This document shows, one piece after another, positions 1 to 9,842 of a stretch of DNA of 64,000 bases. The translations under genes and the position numbers were made by a program. The stretch lies in assembly GCA_903632075.3 (NCBI GenBank), contig CAHIKZ030000060.1, forward strand, positions 124,501-188,500, read 5' to 3'. The notes under the pieces were generated by a model, which did not search any database, had not been told where the DNA came from, and saw only the letters and a program-made list of their open reading frames with translations. Source of the stretch: Acanthosepion pharaonis. Lineage: Eukaryota > Mollusca > Cephalopoda > Sepiida > Sepiidae. Numbering within the stretch: position 1 is the stretch's first letter; each line of letters opens with the position of its first letter.

Positions 1-841
1 CTGTGAATATGACAAAATGAGGACCTCAACTTAGAAATATAGATCTGTGAATGGACTGTGAATATGACAATAAAGATGAGGACAAAGTCTGAAGTCTGAA
101 CAATGTAAAATGAGGACAACTAGTTACAATACCTCATCTCAGAAATATAGACTGTGAATATGACAATAAAGATGAGGACAACAGTCTGAACAATGTAAAT
201 AGTGTAACTAGTTACAATACCTCATCTTAGAAATATAGACTGTGAATATGACAATAAAGATGAGGACAACAGTCTAAACAATGTAAATAGTGTAAATAGT
301 TACAATACCTCATCTTAGAAATATAGACTGTGAATATGACAATAAAGATGAGGACAACAGTCTGAACAATGTAAATAGTGTAAATAGTTACAATACCTCA
401 TCTCAGAAATATAGACTGTGAATATGACAATAAAGATGAGGACAACAGTCTGAACAATGTAAATAGTGTAAATAGTTACAATACCTCATCTTAGAAATAT
501 AGACTGTGAATATGACAATAAAGATGAGGACAACAGTCTAAACAATGTAAATAGTGTAAATAGTTACAATACCTCATCTTAGAAATATAGACTGTGAATA
601 TGACAATAAAGATGAGGACAACAGTCTAAACAATGTAAATAGTTACAATACCTCATCTTAGAAATATAGACTGTAAATATGACAATAAAGATGAGGACAA
701 CAGTCCAAACAATGTAAATAGTGTAAATAGTTACAATACCTCATCTCAGAAATATAGACTGTAAATATGACAATAAAGATGAGGACAACAGTCCAAACAA
801 TGTAAATAGTGTAAATAGTTACAATACCTCATCTCAGAAAT
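1..841 (+). repeat. 88-bp tandem array (about 9.5 copies)
   Basis: A head-to-tail array. GAAATATAGACTG recurs at 318 and 406, exactly 88 bp apart, with little divergence apart from short deletions in some copies. Each unit carries GATGAGGACAA, AATGTAAATAGTG and ACCTCATCT blocks. The same blocks, in the same order, form the 3' tail of the dispersed tRNA-like repeat seen at 23.1-23.4 kb and elsewhere. The array therefore looks like amplification of a retroelement tail. It probably continues left of the window. Confidence 0.93.
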
Positions 842-1097
842 AAGATGTATTCATCAAAATTTGAATGAGAAATTCAAAGATATGTGGATTTCATGAACAT
901 TTTCACAAGTTCTCAGTATGTACACTTCCTGTGACTCGGCATATGTCATGTTCGTAATTGAGCTCTTCCCAAATACAATGTAGCATGTTTTGGTTAGCAG
1001 TCTACAGTGATTCTCTACTTGACTTCATTTTAATGAATTCTCTCACAAAACACCTTTTTTTTCCAGTCAATGGCAATTCTATACTTGAAAGATAGTG
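842..1097. other. unassigned AT-rich spacer
   Basis: No open frame, repeat or RNA-like fold that I recognise between the tandem array and the next repeat copy. Confidence 0.5.
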
Positions 1098-1214
1098 TTA
1101 AGTTCGACATTCCAACGACCTGAAGAAGGCTGGAGCATACAACGGCTGAAACATTGTAATAAATATGGTGACAAAGGTGAGGACAATAGTCTGAATAATG
1201 TAAATAATTTACAT
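1098..1214 (+). repeat. tail of the tRNA-like/PLE-associated repeat
   Basis: Starts near GTTCGACATTCC and contains CTGAAGA, then CTGAAACATTGTA, then the GATGAGGACAA-type tail. It is colinear with the 3' part of the copy at 23.1-23.4 kb. The tRNA-like head is missing. It abuts the LINE ORF1 relic that follows. Confidence 0.8.
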
Positions 1215-1215
1215 T

Positions 1216-2032
1216 TTGACATTTAACAAACCTACTCTACCAAAAGAAATAAAGAGAGGATACTCAATCGCCAATTTAGAGCTATACATTCTTAATCTCC
1301 ATAATTGTCACAAATGTCAGAAATTTGGTCATTTACAAAATCATTGTAAGAGAGCATCAGTCTGTCGAAGATATGGGGAACTTGAGTCGGATCATGAAGA
1401 GTCACCCTGTGAAAGGTCACCTTTATGTTCAAACTGTAAAAAATCACTTAGCAGACTCTAAAGAGTGTAACATCTGGAAAAAGGAAAAGGAAATAATAAA
1501 AATAAAATATATACAAAACATCTTGTTGCAAGAAGCCAGAAAGCAGGTTGAAAAACCAATTCACTTCCAACATCATATGCAAATATTGCTAAAATAATCA
1601 AATCACCAAAATGACATCTAAAAGAACAATGCAATAAGATGCGAAGATCTTGCATCTCTAATAAATGAATTAAAAAGTCTACTAGAACTACTAAAAGGTA
1701 GTATATCACATATAAATCAAACTCCCATAGACAAAACAAATCTTATCCCGTCAATCTCAAACAAAAAAGAATCTATATGTACAAAACAATTAGCGCTCAA
1801 AATCTCATTTCAAAGTACAAAAATCCTTCAAAAAATAGAACCCTATAAACAATCCCAAGAGAATCAAAAGGTGTATAAAAAAAATAACACAAGCCAGTAC
1901 ATTATTGAAGAACCAAGAGAAATGGTAATAGATGACCAAAACTCTATCCCATCTCAAACAAGGGAATGGTCATCATCCAAACAAAGGAAACAAGATAAAA
2001 CAAACAGAAACAAAAGACCTTTAAAGAACTAA
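1216..2032 (+). pseudogene. Jockey-type LINE ORF1 (gag-like), 3' half, frameshifted
   Basis: Remains of the nucleic-acid-binding ORF1 protein of a non-LTR retrotransposon, which coats the element RNA. The first segment (1216-1461) holds a CCHC zinc knuckle, CHKCQKFGHLQNHC, and a second degenerate knuckle beginning CRRYGE with a later H and C. The reading then shifts to the frame of 1325-1597, which carries NIWKKEKEI and EARKQVEK, typical of the segment after the knuckles in this ORF1 type. A third frame, open from about 1622 to a stop near 2030 without its own ATG, continues with a charged tail (PREMVIDD, SSSKQRKQ). At least two frameshifts make it non-functional. The 5' half is missing because the segment starts beside a different repeat. 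The RT-bearing ORF2 is not present downstream. Confidence 0.82.
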
Positions 2033-2119
2033 ACATGACAAGAAACTAAGTGCTAATAGACCGGAGAGTATAGAAATTATGGACGCTTCATCCACTAAGC
2101 ATAAATCGCAAAAAATCTT

Positions 2120-2465
2120 AACACCCAGGATCAAAATACTATGAAAGTGTAAAAGTGTGTTTTAATACAAGAAATTCTTTGTGTAAAAAAAACAAAAAAA
2201 ACAACAATATTTATTACCACCAATACATTTAAAAAAAAAAATGAAAAAAGTATTACCAGCAATACATTTAAAAAAAAAAAAAAATGAAAAAGTATTACCA
2301 GCAATACATTTTTGGAAAAAAAAAATTATTACCAGCAATATGTTTTTTTGAAAAATTATTAACTGCAATAGATTTTTGAAGGAAAAAATATTACCAGCAA
2401 TAAAAATTGTCGGCATGAAATAGCCCATTGAGGTTGATATGCTGTAAAACAAATCAAACTAAACC
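2120..2465 (+). repeat. copy of the 33-bp-array repeat family (degenerate)
   Basis: Begins with CAAAATACTATGAAAGTGTA and contains degenerate units with ATTACCAGCAATA separated by A-rich runs. It ends with a tail containing CGGCATGAAATAGCCCATTG and GTAAAACAAA. Head, array and tail are in the same order as at 6.0-6.8 and 38.8-39.3 kb. Confidence 0.8.
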
Positions 2466-2481
2466 AAACAAAACCTCCCAC

Positions 2482-3290
2482 ATTTCCTTCATATGCTAAA
2501 TGTAAGGAGGAATCTTTTTTCCAAGAACAACCATTTCCTAGAACAAACTCCCATGTTGCTGCTTTCCTAACTGTGACAATTGTAACATCTTCAAGCCATT
2601 GGTCAATCATTATTTATCCTCCTTATACTCATAATCTTCACTTCCTACCACCACCTCTTTCTTTATGGCAATTTTTAAAAGTAACAATCTACCTTGACTG
2701 GCTCTTGAGTCTTGCACTGAGGGAACATTAGTTTACAGAAAAGATTCCTACTTGCTAGTTTTTGAGCATCATTAATATATTTGTGGCCATGATTATGTCA
2801 GCTTCAGAAAGTGAATCCGTGCAGTGGAACCCTTTTAAATATGACAGAGGAAGATTAGTGAGAAAGGTCGTCTGAAATTGATAGCCAGCAGCTTTTTTTC
2901 CAAGAATAGCCACTTCATGAAACTGACTTCCATTTTGATGCTTCTCTGAACATGGCAATCTTAATATCTTCAAGCTGAATGTCAACCATTTATCTCCCTT
3001 ATCCTCATGACTTTCACTTCCTCCTACCTCCTCATTCATTCATATCACACCATTCATCATAACCATTTTGACAGTAACCCTCTACCTTGACTGGCTCTTG
3101 AGCATTGTCTTGAGTGTGAATTAAAAAAAAAAATTTCCTACTTGCTAATTTGTGAGCAGCATCAATATATTTGTGGCCATGATTGTCATCTTTAGATAGT
3201 GAATCTGGGAGAGTGGAACTCTTTTAGATCCAACAGAGAAAGATTAGTGAGAAAGGTCATCTGAAATTGATATTAATTTGGAACTGATGT
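2482..3290. repeat. tandem duplication of a 393-bp unit
   Basis: ACCTTGACTGGCTCTTGAG occurs at 2691 and 3084, 393 bp apart. The flanks match too, with TATATTTGTGGCCATGATT and GATTAGTGAGAAAGGTC in both. The two copies differ by many substitutions and small indels, so the duplication is old. I do not recognise the unit, and no convincing frame spans it. Confidence 0.75.
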
Positions 3291-3863
3291 GTGCAGGCAC
3301 ATAATCCCTTTTCATTTTGGCTTTTGATAAAGCTGCTGCCTCACCCACAATGTTTCATACATTGTCTGCTCATCAATTAACCAATTCAATGGATTCCGCC
3401 TTCAACAATCATGGCTGCCACAAACTAATACTGTTCTCATTTGTTATGCTTCCAACAGGTTTTATTGTGATTGGTCATAGACTTGGGTTGATTGCTTTTG
3501 TATGGAGATGGTTTGTGCTCTGGACACCTTGAAACAGGAAGTTAAATCCCATAGTGTTGTAATTATCCATATAGGTTTTTATAGCACCCTGTTGTAATAT
3601 TGTTTTGTGTCGAGACATGAACAGTTCATATATGTAGATGTATACCATTGCTTTTCCATTTACCATTTAATATTATAATATTATTGAGGTTGGATACGTA
3701 AAATTACAGGTCGTCAATGATATCTAGGTAAATATTAGCCTACTGGATACCTCAGCATATTTTTGAGACGTATTTTTTTTTGTTTTATGTTTTTTTTTTT
3801 GTATGAGGTCAAATATATTAGGTTGCGTCAAAAGTATCTATTTACACAATTTACATTGCCTGA
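3291..3863. other. unassigned sequence
   Basis: Short open frames only (for example 3317-3532), with no domain I recognise. The 3' end is AT-rich with T runs. Confidence 0.4.
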
Positions 3864-4039
3864 ACTGTTGTTCTCATCTTTGCTGTCACATTCACAATGT
3901 TCCATCCATTGTATATTCCGGCTGTCTTCAAGTGATATTTGTTGGAATTTTGAATTTCTAACAAATATCACCTGAAGAAGACCAGAGTGTATAACGGATG
4001 AAACATTGTGAATGTGACAGCAAAGACGAGGACATCAGT
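3864..4039. repeat. fold-back element, about 80-bp arms
   Basis: Left arm 3864-3943 is the reverse complement of right arm 3960-4039 with a dozen or so mismatches and no gaps, around a 16-nt loop. The right arm contains CTGAAGA, a spacer and GATGAAACATTGTG, followed by a GACGAGGACATC tail. It is a divergent relative of the PLE-associated repeat, here as an inverted pair. Its tail is interrupted by the hAT-type insertion that follows. Confidence 0.88.
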
Positions 4040-4045
4040 GCAAAT

Positions 4046-4487
4046 CAGTGGTTCTCAAATGGTGTGGCACACCTCATAGGTGATAGGTGAGGTGGAATGA
4101 TTGAAAGACAATCAAGGATTTAGAAACAGTTCCTCATAATTCATATGTCAAAAATAAATATTATTTCAAAAGTTAAAATATTATTATGGATTACTTGTAA
4201 TTGCATGCATGAGTCCCAGCCTAAATAGTTATAAATAATTATTGACTGATTTTATCATTGTGATATTTTGCATTATGTCAAGTATTAAGAATATAGTAAC
4301 TAGGGTCTGCAAATTGGAGGAGAGAGTTATCAATGATGATGTTCTCACTTTTAATCCATGGTTATCTCCCTTTACTCCTCTCTCTGGACTTTCTTTTCTA
4401 TAGGGCTGCTTGCGCCTTCTCACTGGGACTTCCTTTTGGTGAGGTGCGAGCAAATTTTGATTCTGTAAAAGTGTTTGGGAACCACTG
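4046..4487. mobile_element. non-autonomous hAT-type DNA transposon (442 bp)
   Basis: The ends are inverted: CAGTGGTTCTCAAA at 4046 and TTTGGGAACCACTG ending at 4487. This terminal sequence is typical of hAT elements, whose transposases make 8-bp target duplications. The flanks are GTGCAAAT (4038-4045) and GTGTAAAT (4488-4495), matching 7 of 8. Target sequence resumes after the insertion as the tail of the fold-back repeat. No transposase domain is visible inside, so mobilisation would have been in trans. Confidence 0.85.
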
Positions 4488-4689
4488 GTGTAAATGGTGT
4501 CATAATTAATTTCTGTTTTTGGGAACCAATTCTAATATGCACTATTTAATCACAAAAGTGAAAAAATATAAACAACAAGAAACTAAATGAAATTAGTTTG
4601 ACTATATACCCAAAATTCATATTTAAAAAAAAAAAAAAAAAATTAAATTTAAAATTTCAGCATCTCTTCTTTATTCACATGCGTAGATA

Positions 4690-4790
4690 CATCAGTGTCC
4701 TGATGAAGTCCTAAAGGACGAAACACTTCACGTAATAACTTTTTCCACTTTGTCGTAATTTTTCCTAAGATCGTTTTTGATGTATAAGAT
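4690..4790 (+). repeat. repeat end with hammerhead-like motif
   Basis: CTGATGA at about 4700 is followed by A, the perfect hairpin GTCC-TAAA-GGAC, then GAAAC and a short spacer to GTA. This is the layout of a hammerhead core with one extra nucleotide before helix II. I see no good helix I, so activity is doubtful. Confidence 0.5.
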
Positions 4791-5019
4791 TTGTATATTG
4801 TTTTCCCAATGACAAGTGTTTCATTGTAACTTTTGATCATGCTTGGCAATTAAAAATAAATTTGGACTATGCTGGTATATGACAAGGTTCAGTGCAAAAA
4901 GCAGTGGACTGAAAATGTAATAATTTCTACAATTGATTCCAAAAGCTGAGACTCATGGAAGAAAGGCAATTTTGTGTATGTATTTGGATCATTGTGGTTT
5001 ATTAATTTCTTCTTCTATG

Positions 5020-5200
5020 TACTGTGTCCCTTCAGGGCGTTGGTGATCATAGCTCTCCACAATTTCTTTTCCTTTATGGCTCTTAATAAATTTTCTTTTT
5101 TTTGTTATCTCTCCTAAACCCTGTTCTGCTCCATCTATTAGATAAGTTATACATTGTTTTTCTCCATTCTTCAATATGTCCGACTACTTGAATTTAATCA
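5020..5200 (-). pseudogene. RTE-like LINE polymerase, extreme C-terminus
   Basis: On the minus strand a 61-codon frame reads EQGLGEITKK, then HKGKEIVESYDHQRPEGTQYIEEE, ending at a stop. It matches the C-terminal end of the RTE/BovB-like endonuclease-reverse transcriptase fragments that recur in this window (21.5, 28.0, 33.4, 36.4, 46.6 and 62.1 kb). Nothing of the catalytic RT domain is present, so this is a 5'-truncated insertion. Confidence 0.7.
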
Positions 5201-5279
5201 TGCTACTAGATTGGCAGCTAGGTCTGACTGTTTACTGTAGATGCAACTGTCATTTATATTCTAACATTGTTTTTTTTCT

Positions 5280-5420
5280 TTCCTGTGCAACTCCTTTCCA
5301 ATTTCTTGCTTCCCTGATAACTACAGTCTAGTGCATTTTAAATCTTCTCATTCACTTTCACTCTTTGTAACACCCTGCATTTTAGTGGCACTGTTGCCTT
5401 GCTAAGGGTGGAATGATTAA
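5280..5420 (+). pseudogene. LINE family B tail
   Basis: Carries the end of the ORF2 C-terminal region, with a frame containing SCFPDNYS, followed by the ATTTTAGTGGCACTG and CTTGCTAAGGGTGG 3' UTR blocks. The same end is at 13.9 and 56.6 kb. The 5' part is missing. Confidence 0.6.
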
Positions 5421-5439
5421 GTAAATATAAATTAGTCTG

Positions 5440-5590
5440 CAATTAAAAGAAATTACTTGCAGTTAGTCTTGGCTAATTGGAAGGAAACACAGTACTGGGG
5501 TTCAAATCCTGCAGTAGCATTTTCCCTATTGCTCTATGACAGGATTTTGATTCATTAATTTGTTTTTTTTATAGATTATCAACCTTTTTC
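5440..5590 (+). repeat. possible tRNA-derived SINE fragment
   Basis: GGGGTTCAAATCCTGC resembles a pol III B box. The upstream TTGGCTAATTGGAAGG could be a degenerate A box. Too diverged for a firm call. Confidence 0.35.
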
Positions 5591-5696
5591 AGGTTATTTA
5601 AAGCCAGAAAATACTTTTAGATTGTAAGAATATTTTGGAGATAATGATTTTACTGATACAAGTCCTACTAATTAACCTATAGCTGAAGGGAGACGA

Positions 5697-5940
5697 GGTG
5701 GATTCAGACCTTTTCCAAGAGTATTTGCCCATAAGTGAATATAACGAACATGTCTGGAATTAACACTCAACTCACTGATTTCCAATTCTGAGCTGTTGTC
5801 CATCATACCACCTGCATATCCAAGTTTACAACACCTGGCATTCCCACATAGTCACCCTTCTAGGTACTGACCAGGCTTGATGTTGCTTAACTTTGGTGAT
5901 CATGTGAGAAGCACTGTTTCAATGTGACCAGGTTCTAAAC
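5697..5940 (-). mobile_element. 5S rRNA-derived composite SINE
   Basis: Read on the minus strand, about 5835-5935 matches the internal promoter part of 5S rRNA: AAGTTAAGCAACATC, GCCTGGTCAGTACCTAGA and the GGGTGACTATG-type block. A body containing GGTGGTATGATGG and a conserved 3' part follow (5697-5834). Layout matches the copies at 39.3 and 57.1 kb. Such 5S-headed SINEs are transcribed by pol III and moved by LINE machinery. This copy is diverged. Confidence 0.8.
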
Positions 5941-5994
5941 TTCACCATATACAGGAATTACAGAGACTTGACAGTTATTTTCTTGACCTGTATG

Positions 5995-6830
5995 TATCAA
6001 TATCAGTTTCTGTCCTGGGTATGGCGATAAACTACATCCGTGTCCTGGGTAAGACAATAAACTACATTCAGCAGCAAGGTCTCTGATCAGAAGGTTTTGG
6101 GAAACTTGGAACCACCTCTTAATTGCTGGTGTTCCTCGTCCCACCCTGACCTGGTGTGGTAGCACCTGTTAGGGCCTCAGCTATGGGCAAATAGTTAACC
6201 CTCAAACTGGGGTCAAAACACTATGAAAGTGTAGAAATACTTTGTAAAAAATTATTACTAATAATTTTTTACAAAGTAATAATATTACTATTACATTATT
6301 TTTGAAGGAAAAAATTATTACCAGCAATAAATTTTTGAAGGAAAAAATTATTACCAGCAATAAATTTTTGAAGGAAAAATTATTACCAGCAATAAATTTT
6401 TTGAAGGAAAAAATTATTACCAGCAATAAATTTTTGAAGGAAAAAATTATTACCAGCAATAAATTTTTGAAGGAAAAAATTATTACCAGCAATAAATTTT
6501 TGAAGGAAAAAATTATTACCAGCAATAAATTTTTGAAGGAAAAAATTATTACCAGCAATAAATTTTTGAAGGAAAAAATTATTACCAGCAATAAATTTTG
6601 AAGGAAAAATTATTACCAGCAATAAATTTTTGAAGGAAAAAATTATTACCAGCAATAAATTTTTGAAGGAAAAAATTATTACCAGCAATAAATTTTTGAA
6701 GGAAAAAATTATTATCAGCAAAACATTTTTGGAAAAAAAAAAAAAAATTACCAACAGTAAAAATTTTTTCAGCATTAAATAACCCATTGAGGCTGATATG
6801 TCGTAAAACAAACCAAACAAAACCCAAATA
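5995..6830 (+). repeat. 33-bp-array repeat family, best copy
   Basis: Three parts are visible. The head (about 5995-6240) contains ATAAACTACATCCGTGTCC and ACCACCTCTTAATTGCTGG. The array (about 6300-6720) has roughly 13 near-identical 33-bp units containing ATTACCAGCAATAAATTTTT. The tail (about 6740-6830) contains AGCATTAAATAACCCATTGA and GTAAAACAAACC. Because 33 is a multiple of 3, all six frames stay open, giving apparent proteins of repeated KEKIITSNKFL; these are not genes. Other copies lie at 2.1, 38.8 and 62.85 kb. Confidence 0.92.
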
Positions 6831-7045
6831 TGGGTTTCTGACAGTAAACATATCGCTATCTCTATAATGGGTTCAGTGGGTGTAAAGTAAAATTTCAGTC
6901 TGGGATCAAGTTGTAGTATCTACTTTCTACCAGATTTCTGTTTCTGTTTTTGGGCAGTTGAGAGAAAAAGCTGTGTGAGAAGCCACATCAAGGGAATTCC
7001 AATTTTATATCAACCCTTCCCCCATTGCACTAAAGGGTGAAAATC
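6831..7045. other. unassigned sequence
   Basis: Contains a T-run and no recognised motif. Confidence 0.35.
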
Positions 7046-7059
7046 AGATTTTTTTTTTT

Positions 7060-7555
7060 TTTTTTTTTTCATTTCAACCTAAGCAAAGCAGTAATGCTAC
7101 TAATGCACGGGGGGGGTTACAACGAGTGGAAGAAAAAAGACTTGGAGGGAATTGAGGAAAGGACAAGAACAGGGTTCAAGAAGACAGAAGATAGCAATTG
7201 ACGTTGCTTTTAAATTTTTAAGATTGTAGTTCTGATAACTACAAGCAAGAAAAGAAGGGAGTTCCACAGGTGGGACGTTTGAGAAAAGAAACTGTTAGAG
7301 TAGAATTGGTAGTTGATTTCAACAGTAAAATGGTGGGATCTAGATACCAATCTAGTAGCACACTTAAATTTGTAGTTGCAGCAGCATTGGAAAAAAACCT
7401 CATCAGAGCAGTTGCCATAAAAATATTTGTAGAAAAGACAGAGGGATTGACACCAGTATAACTGAACCTTTGGCGTATCCACATAAAACCAACCTTGTCA
7501 TACCCTACCTCCATGATAATGGTAAGGTAAATATAGGAACCATGTCTCAAACAAG
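7060..7555 (-). pseudogene. LINE family B ORF2 C-terminus and 3' UTR
   Basis: Minus-strand frames at 7239-7550 and 7210-7482 overlap and carry the C-terminal region of a non-LTR retrotransposon reverse transcriptase: FYGNCSDE, SRSHHFTVE and a SHLWNSL block, split between two frames. Downstream on the minus strand the 3' UTR is preserved to about 7060, including a block whose plus-strand form is AAGCAAAGCAGTAATGC. Related copies are at 13.6, 54.4 and 55.9 kb. The catalytic RT domain is absent, so this is a dead 5'-truncated copy. Confidence 0.78.
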
Positions 7556-7559
7556 AGAA

Positions 7560-8175
7560 CTCTCAAATAAAAAAAAATTTAAAAAAAAAAAATTCCTTTG
7601 AGAAGGAAATCCAACATAGAATTTTTACCAGGGATTGTATCTTGCTTGTTAAGTTTGTTTGCACAGTACTAAAATACAGAGGGAAGGTCCCCAATGAAGA
7701 TTAAACTCTATAATAGCTTTTAGATATTCACGAATTGTAATCAGACTCAAGGTTATATTGTTCAGTATTTCTTGATGATTAAATAGATGTTGCAGTAGTT
7801 GTTGTCTGTGCAGCTAGATGTCTGAACATTACCTTAGAGCAAGTGCCTTCCAGTCATGACAATTTATGACAGATCACAAGAAAAAATTAAATTTTCATAT
7901 TTAATAAATACAAACACAACAGAAATAGATGACCGCAAGTTTTATTATCTTGATGTTTTTACACTCAAAATTTGATCAAACCCTTAGGTATTGCAGAAGA
8001 GAACTGAATTACCTCCCCTACCTACAAAGATTTATTTAAAGATTCTTATATGTTGCTTGTTGAAAACTTGATGATTTCTATAAAAGACTTTATCCACTCT
8101 TAAATTAATAACGTGCTTTCTGACACTGTTATATTCACCTAATTTTTTTTCATCATATATATATATATAATAAAT
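7560..8175. other. unassigned AT-rich sequence
   Basis: No coherent frame or repeat I recognise. Confidence 0.4.
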
Positions 8176-8189
8176 TCATTTGAAATATT

Positions 8190-8361
8190 TTTTTTTTTTG
8201 CTACGCAGTTCTAACCATGTTTCAAAAATGGAAGCTAAAAGCTTCGAATTTAATTTTGTAATTAAATTAAAGACATTAGTTCCATTTCATCCTCAAGCGA
8301 ATTTGGGAGTTACTCCAAAATTCATTTTTGAAACATGGTTAGAACTGTGTAGTGAAAAAAA
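8190..8361. repeat. fold-back element, about 40-bp arms
   Basis: Left arm 8190-8230 (TTCTAACCATGTTTCAAAAA) pairs with right arm 8323-8361 around a 92-nt loop. The loop holds its own hairpin, GAAGCTAAAAGCTTC. A (TA)n tract lies just left of the element, as with other fold-backs here. Confidence 0.82.
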
Positions 8362-8473
8362 ACATATTTTGATATTTATGATATTAATGCTCTGTAAATT
8401 TACATTGAGCACTATTTTGTAAAAATAAAAATATCTATAAGAGCACCGGATTATATATTACTGTTCTTTCTTT

Positions 8474-8478
<5 letters not shown>

Positions 8479-8517
<39 letters not shown>

Positions 8518-8530
8518 TTAAGCCTTTTTG

Positions 8531-8579
<49 letters not shown>

Positions 8580-8589
8580 AGTGTTTAAG

Positions 8590-8641
<52 letters not shown>

Positions 8642-8784
8642 CAACCTTTTAATCTGACACTCTTGGGACCAGGCAGGTCACAGCTGGACCACAGAAAATG
8701 ACAGAAATTATCCCTGAAAAAAACAAAAAAAAAAAATCCCTATCTAAACATCATCTTACCAGCGCATTCCATCCATCCATCCAT

Positions 8785-8824
<40 letters not shown>

Positions 8825-9031
8825 TATACATTATTTTTATGAATACAAATATTTAAGTAAATGATCTGTTGATAATAAATGGTATTAACAACATTCACTG
8901 CCGGAATGTCCGAGAAATTTCACAGAAAATGTGTGTCCTCTGACAAGAAATTGAACTTGTACCCTACATGGAACCATCATATGGTGATGTGCTATACCAT
9001 TTAGCTACAGAGGAAGGATCTTGTTAGCAAT

Positions 9032-9082
<51 letters not shown>
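8479..9082. repeat. (TA)n microsatellite cluster
   Basis: Five long pure or nearly pure TA tracts, at about 8479-8512, 8535-8577, 8600-8638, 8788-8820 and 9035-9082. AAGCCTTTTT-type spacers separate the first three. A short (CATC)n precedes the fourth. Unique AT-rich DNA fills the rest. Confidence 0.95.
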
Positions 9083-9088
<6 letters not shown>

Positions 9089-9561
9089 GTTACCAAAGGT
9101 AAAACTAAGCTTAAAACAGGAAATAAAATAACCATCAATGCTTCCAAAAAGAAAGTTTTTATTGTTTCATGCAATATGAAATCTAAAAAAAATACCTAAA
9201 ACATATTATATACTATGGATAAATATGCAGCTATATATAACAAATGAGCAAGACTGTATCTCTTCTGCTGTCGGCTGCTGCGGAAAGTTGTAAACATCAT
9301 GTGATTCTGGTCTTGTAGCCACTCAATGAACTAATAGCAGATAATTAAAAAAAAATGTGCCGGACCATGGAGTGCCTTATTAAAGAGGACATATTGTATA
9401 ACATCAGGCACAGATTGTAATCTGTTCCTGATGATTATCTCTTGCATGTAACTTGGTGTTGAACCACACAGTGAGCAACAAAATGAATATTTATTATTAG
9501 TGTGAATTTTAGCCTTGTTACTATACATTAAGGACAGTTTTAATACTGCAGTCACTCACTG

Positions 9562-9563
<2 letters not shown>

Positions 9564-9592
<29 letters not shown>
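9564..9592. repeat. (TA)n microsatellite
   Basis: Lies 84 bp downstream, in minus-strand sense, of the hammerhead-like motif at 9.64-9.68 kb. Confidence 0.95.
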
Positions 9593-9596
<4 letters not shown>

Positions 9597-9629
9597 GAGA
9601 AAGAGATAGATATTGTGGACATTGGAATC

Positions 9630-9685
9630 AACACCATATGGTGACTGTCAGTTTCATGCTTCAATGCAATCTTCAGACCAAATGA
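9630..9685 (-). ncRNA. candidate hammerhead ribozyme (type I, short helix III)
   Basis: Minus strand: CTGAAGA (complement of 9670-9676), a 14-nt helix II region with TGC/GCA pairing, GAAAC (9651-9655), a TGACA loop, then GTC (9643-9645). Helix I can form between TGGT just before CTGAAGA and ACCA just after GTC, four perfect pairs. GTC is the usual hammerhead cleavage triplet. Helix III would be only 2 bp (AC/GT), as described for minimal hammerheads in Penelope-like elements. Weak points are a mismatched first pair of helix II and the short stem III. The related repeats at 32.9 and 42.9 kb share the GAAAC half. Confidence 0.5.
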
Positions 9686-9842
9686 TACTTCTCCTCAGCA
9701 AATTGCTAAGAGGTAGTATAACTTTGAAAATTGTTTCAGCTATAAAGCTGACATTTTCCATTCTGTGTTCATTCCTATTCATTCTACTGTTTCTATTTCT
9801 AAATGCTCTTCCTCCGATAATTATATCAAATTTTAATAATCA

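Noticed and set aside
1..841. A CRISPR-like array of repeats and spacers
   Set aside because: The whole 88-bp unit is repeated with no unique spacers, and the setting is animal DNA.
6202..6851. Overlapping open frames of 89-145 codons on both strands
   Set aside because: They are translations of a 33-bp (11-codon) tandem array that leaves all frames open, with no non-repeat coding signal.
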